From assembly GCF_040954835.1 (NCBI RefSeq), contig NC_090704.1:36460979-36524978 (forward strand): a stretch of 64,000 bases of DNA, in the 5' to 3' direction. How positions within the stretch are numbered: the stretch's first letter is position 1; every line of letters begins with the position of its first letter. The DNA comes from Lepisosteus oculatus (lineage: Eukaryota > Chordata > Actinopteri > Semionotiformes > Lepisosteidae). Positions 60,120-64,000 of the stretch are shown here, one piece after another. The notes beneath the pieces are model-generated. The model did not search any database, was not told the DNA's origin, and saw only the letters and a program-made list of their open reading frames with translations. The position numbers were made by a program, and so were the translations under genes.

Positions 60120-63100
60120 ATGGGGTACATGACAGTGGAGACTCACACCCAGAATCTTCTCCACTTGAAGAGGCTGCCTGGTTTGCGTTCCTGGTCTTTG
60201 CTTGTTGGTATGTTATTTACTTACTTGTGCCATTGAGATGGGATAGCATTTTATTTCAATAAAAAAATTATAAAAAATAATAACAATATAATAGGAATAA
60301 AAACATGGTGACACTGGGACCCTGTCCTCTGCATTAGATATTAAATTGAGGTCCTTACTACACTCTTTGAGAGAAAACGTGTGGTATTTAGGGTTTCCTG
60401 GATGAATTCTACTTCAGGTTTACTCAATCTAGTCTGTCTGTTATCTCCCCCTTAATTCAGTTAATGAAGTAATTTCCTGCTGAGCTGGTGGAGTGTAGTG
60501 GTTGTTTCAGTGGTGGATGAAGCTAGTGTCCTCTGAAATGAGAAGTATTTGGGGATTCTAAATGAAAAGTGCTGTATGAGGCACTACAGTGTGTTTGGGA
60601 AAATGCTGTGGTTCAAGTATGTGACCAAAAATGGACTGATAGGCCTTTAATGCTACAATATTATTGTTTTAACCAGAAGTCTTTGATTCTGGTTTCTGGT
60701 GATTGCAGTGAATGAACTATTATACTGTAGTTTTCTTTCATTAGAGCTATCTGTTTTAAGACTTGGGGACAGCATTAAATGTGCCTAATTATGCAATTAA
60801 CTGGTACACTTGGATACAGTAAATGAAAGGTCAAATGGCAGAATAAAATTAAGAAAGGGCCTCTGAATGATTAAAATTGCCTACCCCTAGTTTTAAAAAT
60901 TAAAGATGATGTAAGATCTTGTTTTACATCATTCCTTGTCATAAAACAATTTTTTTGCTTTGGATATGTATCTGGTGAAGGCCTTTGTTTGAGGGTCAGG
61001 GTGAAACAAGCCATTACCAATTCATTTTCAGAATTTCCAGACAGTGTCACTCATCTGAAAGCAGGGAGGTAGCGCAGGCAGCCCTGTGCCACAGCAGGAT
61101 GAAGCCAACACTGGTACTGAAGCTGTTTGTTGCTCATCGGCTGGCTGTCCGGTCTTCAGCAGAGTGGTGTAGCTGTGAAATTTCTGTTCTCCAACTGACA
61201 AATTAGAACTTCTCCTTCCAAATCATCAAAGCCCTGTTGCCTTTTGGTCTCCAGTACAGTGGGGGTCTCAGTTAAATTTAAAGTAGTGAATAAAGTTATT
61301 TGGTAGCTGAATTAATTTATTTTTTTCCAAATTGTTTTAATCCCAAGAAGTGTCTTATAAATATACAAGTTTTAAAAAATGAAATATTGAATTTGTTTGG
61401 TGAATTTAAGCATCTCTGCAAGTGAATAAAGGTAGTTCTGAAACTCAGAAATTGGTACACTATTGATGCCAATTACAATTACCATTTGGCATTTTAAAGA
61501 ACTGAAATAAAGCAAATTTACAAATAAGTTTCAAATGGGAAAACAATTAGCCTATAACTCAGAACTCAGCTCAAGCAAAAAATTCCAGAAGACCGTGTTC
61601 CTCTAGGAACATGGTTGGGAATCACTGTAGTAGATTTCAGTCTGGCACCTTGCAAATTAAATGCTTTTAGTATGAATATTTTTTCCTTTTTAACTCTTTC
61701 TGTTTTGCTTTACTATAGGAATAACTTCTGTTGGCCTTGCAGCAGCGTATTACAGCTCAGGTAAACATTTTTTGTATTATATCCTTTGAGCTCTGTGCTT
61801 GGAATGTATTGAAAAAGATTAACACAACTTTCTCTCCAACCTGTTGTGCCTTTATTAAGTTTGTCACAGGACATTGACTAACACCACAAATGACATAATT
61901 GGCCATATATATTGGAGCAGGAATGAATTTCTTCTTCTCCTTTGGCTTATATTCACATCTGCTAAAACTGTGCTTTTGTCCCCCTGCCATTCATCTGTCC
62001 TAGGGGAACCGCAAAGCTATTTTTTATATTTCAGGGTTAGAAAGAATCAGCACTGATAAGTGCATTTCAAACTACAATAAAAGTAAAATTGGAGGATTTA
62101 GAAGTTTGTGTACATCACAAAATAGATTAAATTACCAGGTATGTGCAGCACCATGTTCGGTGATTCAGAATGAGGCAGTAAAACTTCTAGTGATGTGAAG
62201 TGGCCCTATTTATAGATGGTTCTACCAACAATTACAACTTACTTGTTAACTCTGTATGCAGGTCATCATCATAACAGTAACTAGTGAGCAGAATGGGGCC
62301 ACATCACTTCGCAACCTGTGGTGAGACCAGGGGTTTGCAATAACAGGGTAACTTACAGGACTTTCACAAAATCAACAATTTTGTGCTTAACTTGAAATTT
62401 GTACAATTTTTCTGTGGATTTATTTTGTTACTGAGATTTAATAACCAGTCTGAGAAATTGGGACTGTAGTTTCCTTCAAGTCCCATAGCTCTCAAGTACT
62501 TTTTGTTACTCAGCATCAGATCTGTTTATTACGTGCTGTATGAGTGTTATAAATCACCTGATCACCTGATAAAAAATGACAGCTGAAAATAGTTTCCTTT
62601 GCTGTCTTTTGAAAATGTAGTCCCTAACAAGCTGTAGCCTGCGGCCAAGTGTTAATTTTGTGCTCTGTGATTTACAGATAGCTGGCTGTGGAAACTTTTC
62701 TATGTGACTGGATGCTTGTTTGTGGCAATACAGAACCTGGATGAGTGGGAGGTAGGAAAAGTAGACCCAATCAGTGGCATGTTCAATTCAGCTACATAAA
62801 AAGTCTCCAGGAGGATCAGCACATCTCTATACACAACGCTTTTTTAACCCCAAGTCACAATGCCTGGGTAGTAGTGTTCCAGAAATGATAATACAAAACA
62901 TCATCACAAATTGCTACAGTTGTTCATGTGACTTGCCTGTAATTTTTCTGTTAATTTTTCACATATTATGATTATGTGGTATAAATTCAGGACCCATGTT
63001 GTCACTATTAGGATGTTTCATGGTTTTTCATTTGCTGAAGAAACACATTTTTTTAAACCTGGCTGTAAGAGAAGTGCCAGTAGATGCTGTTTCTTCAGTT

Positions 63101-63913
63101 GATGAAAGAGACCTCACACAGACACCAAGCTGTGCTTTGTTATCAAAGCAAGCCAACACCCTCACAGGGACCGGTTTGCATTTTTTGCTTAGACGTATAA
63201 AACCATGTGAGTACAAAGGATAAGAAAGGAATTGATGTTCCATTGAAATATCTCTATCAACATGTAGCAATTCATAATTCCTATTATATAATATTTGTCT
63301 TGTTTACTTGTACTTACTAACTGTATCTGTAACCCAAAGCTATTCTCAGATCCCTAACCAACGTTAAACACAGTGGATATACAGTATAGAGTCTAGGATC
63401 CTCATGCTATGCAGTATTATTAACGGTCTTTTAAAAAAGATTCCTTAAAAGACAGTGCCATCAATGAGAGACCATCCTTTCCAGTCAGTTATTCACAGTA
63501 ATTATCATTTCTATTGCTCCAGTCTCAATCCTATTAATAAAATAATTCATTATTAAATCGAATTATCTGAAAATATTTTTCTTCTCTGTTAGAAAAGTGG
63601 TCACTCAATGCCTTTTTCTACAGACAGGAATATACCTGTTAAATGATTGCTGCAGTTTCCACTGCTGATGCCTAGTTATGGAAAAATTGTTTAAGAAATG
63701 TTTTGTTATTCTATCACCAGGCTAAAAGGCAAATGAGTGTTGTGTTCATTACAATTTCAGAATGAGGAGAGAACCATTCACTTTTAAATCTTCCAATGCA
63801 CTTTGTTTTTGCTCAGGAAGCCACTTTTGACAAAACTAGTGGCCAGGTGATGCTGAAGTCCTTAAATCTCTATACTAAAGTCCTAACCCTATGGAAGAAG
63901 GGTCAAGAACAAG
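60120..63913 (+). CDS. cybc1: cytochrome b-245 chaperone 1 (Eros), 5' part, 4 coding exons
   Basis: Exons: 60120-60207, 61719-61760, 62678-62751, 63817-63913. All introns are GT-AG with matching phases, giving 100 codons plus one base; the human protein is 187 residues, so the C-terminal part lies beyond the window. The protein opens MGYMTVETHTQ and continues HLKRLPGLRSWSLLVG, matching human MYLQVETRT..HLKRAPGIRSWSLLVG in spacing. Two hydrophobic stretches follow: residues 24-43 (ending LAAAYYSS) and 47-64 (LFYVTGCLFVAIQNL). Then comes DEWEEATFDKTSGQVMLKSL, as in the family. ATG 60129 is an alternative start. CYBC1 is an ER membrane chaperone that stabilises the gp91phox-p22phox heterodimer of the phagocyte NADPH oxidase; its loss in mammals causes chronic granulomatous disease. 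It is transcribed away from NARF, as in human. Confidence 0.95.
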
Positions 63914-64000
63914 GTAAAAAAATACACGTCTCTGTGCTTGCTGATTTTTCTTTTCCTTTTTCATGATGAGATTTAGCTTATCCTTGAAAGTGATTTCACT

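Noticed and set aside
1-64000. CRISPR array, operon-like gene order, phage or bacterial mobile island
   Set aside because: No regularly spaced identical repeats, no ribosome-binding sites and no long unspliced frames. All three genes are spliced vertebrate genes.

Overview
The window is vertebrate nuclear DNA, most likely from a ray-finned fish. It is AT-rich, its genes are split by GT-AG introns, and it carries many fish-type transposon relics: Tc1-like elements, 5S rRNA-derived SINEs, tRNA-headed SINEs ending in a GGATGGATGGA tail, and LINE ends. The species cannot be fixed from sequence alone; an early-branching lineage such as gar, bowfin or sturgeon is a guess. There is no bacterial-type content, CRISPR array or rRNA gene.

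Three protein genes can be reconstructed exon by exon with consistent reading phase. (1) A ficolin, plus strand, 22631-29647, 8 exons, 313 residues: signal peptide, collagen-like stalk, fibrinogen-like lectin domain. (2) NARF, minus strand, 52924 down to 40771, 11 exons, 459 residues: the iron-only-hydrogenase-like prelamin A recognition factor. (3) CYBC1 (Eros/C17orf62), plus strand, coding from 60120, first 100 codons only; it runs off the right edge. NARF and CYBC1 are divergent neighbours, as in human 17q25.3. The ficolin next to them is a feature of this genome.

Layout. 1-6.4 kb: transposon debris (a 68-bp hairpin, a Tc1 relic, a 5S-SINE, a LINE end). 6.5-36.3 kb: a decayed tandem ficolin cluster. 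Relic A (6.5-8.8 kb) keeps only promoter, intron 7 and 3' flank. Two near-identical 2.74-kb tandem units follow (10.0-15.5 kb). Relic B (17.0-20.0 kb) has recognisable broken exons 5-8. The intact gene comes next, then relic C (35.0-36.3 kb, introns only). 30.4-40.4 kb: gene-free, with SINEs, a nested inverted-repeat block at 32.8-34.0 kb, and a fold-back insertion at 36.8-37.05 kb with a perfect 14-bp target duplication. 40.8-52.9 kb: NARF. 52.9-60.1 kb: NARF-CYBC1 intergenic DNA with two 5S-SINEs fused in opposite orientation. 60.1-64 kb: CYBC1.

The genes do not form one pathway. Ficolins are secreted lectins of innate immunity, CYBC1 is an ER chaperone for the phagocyte NADPH oxidase heterodimer, and NARF is a nuclear Fe-S protein. 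The most informative signal is the birth-and-death history of the ficolin cluster, of which one copy survives. All homology calls were made by reading and translating by eye; no database or alignment program was run.
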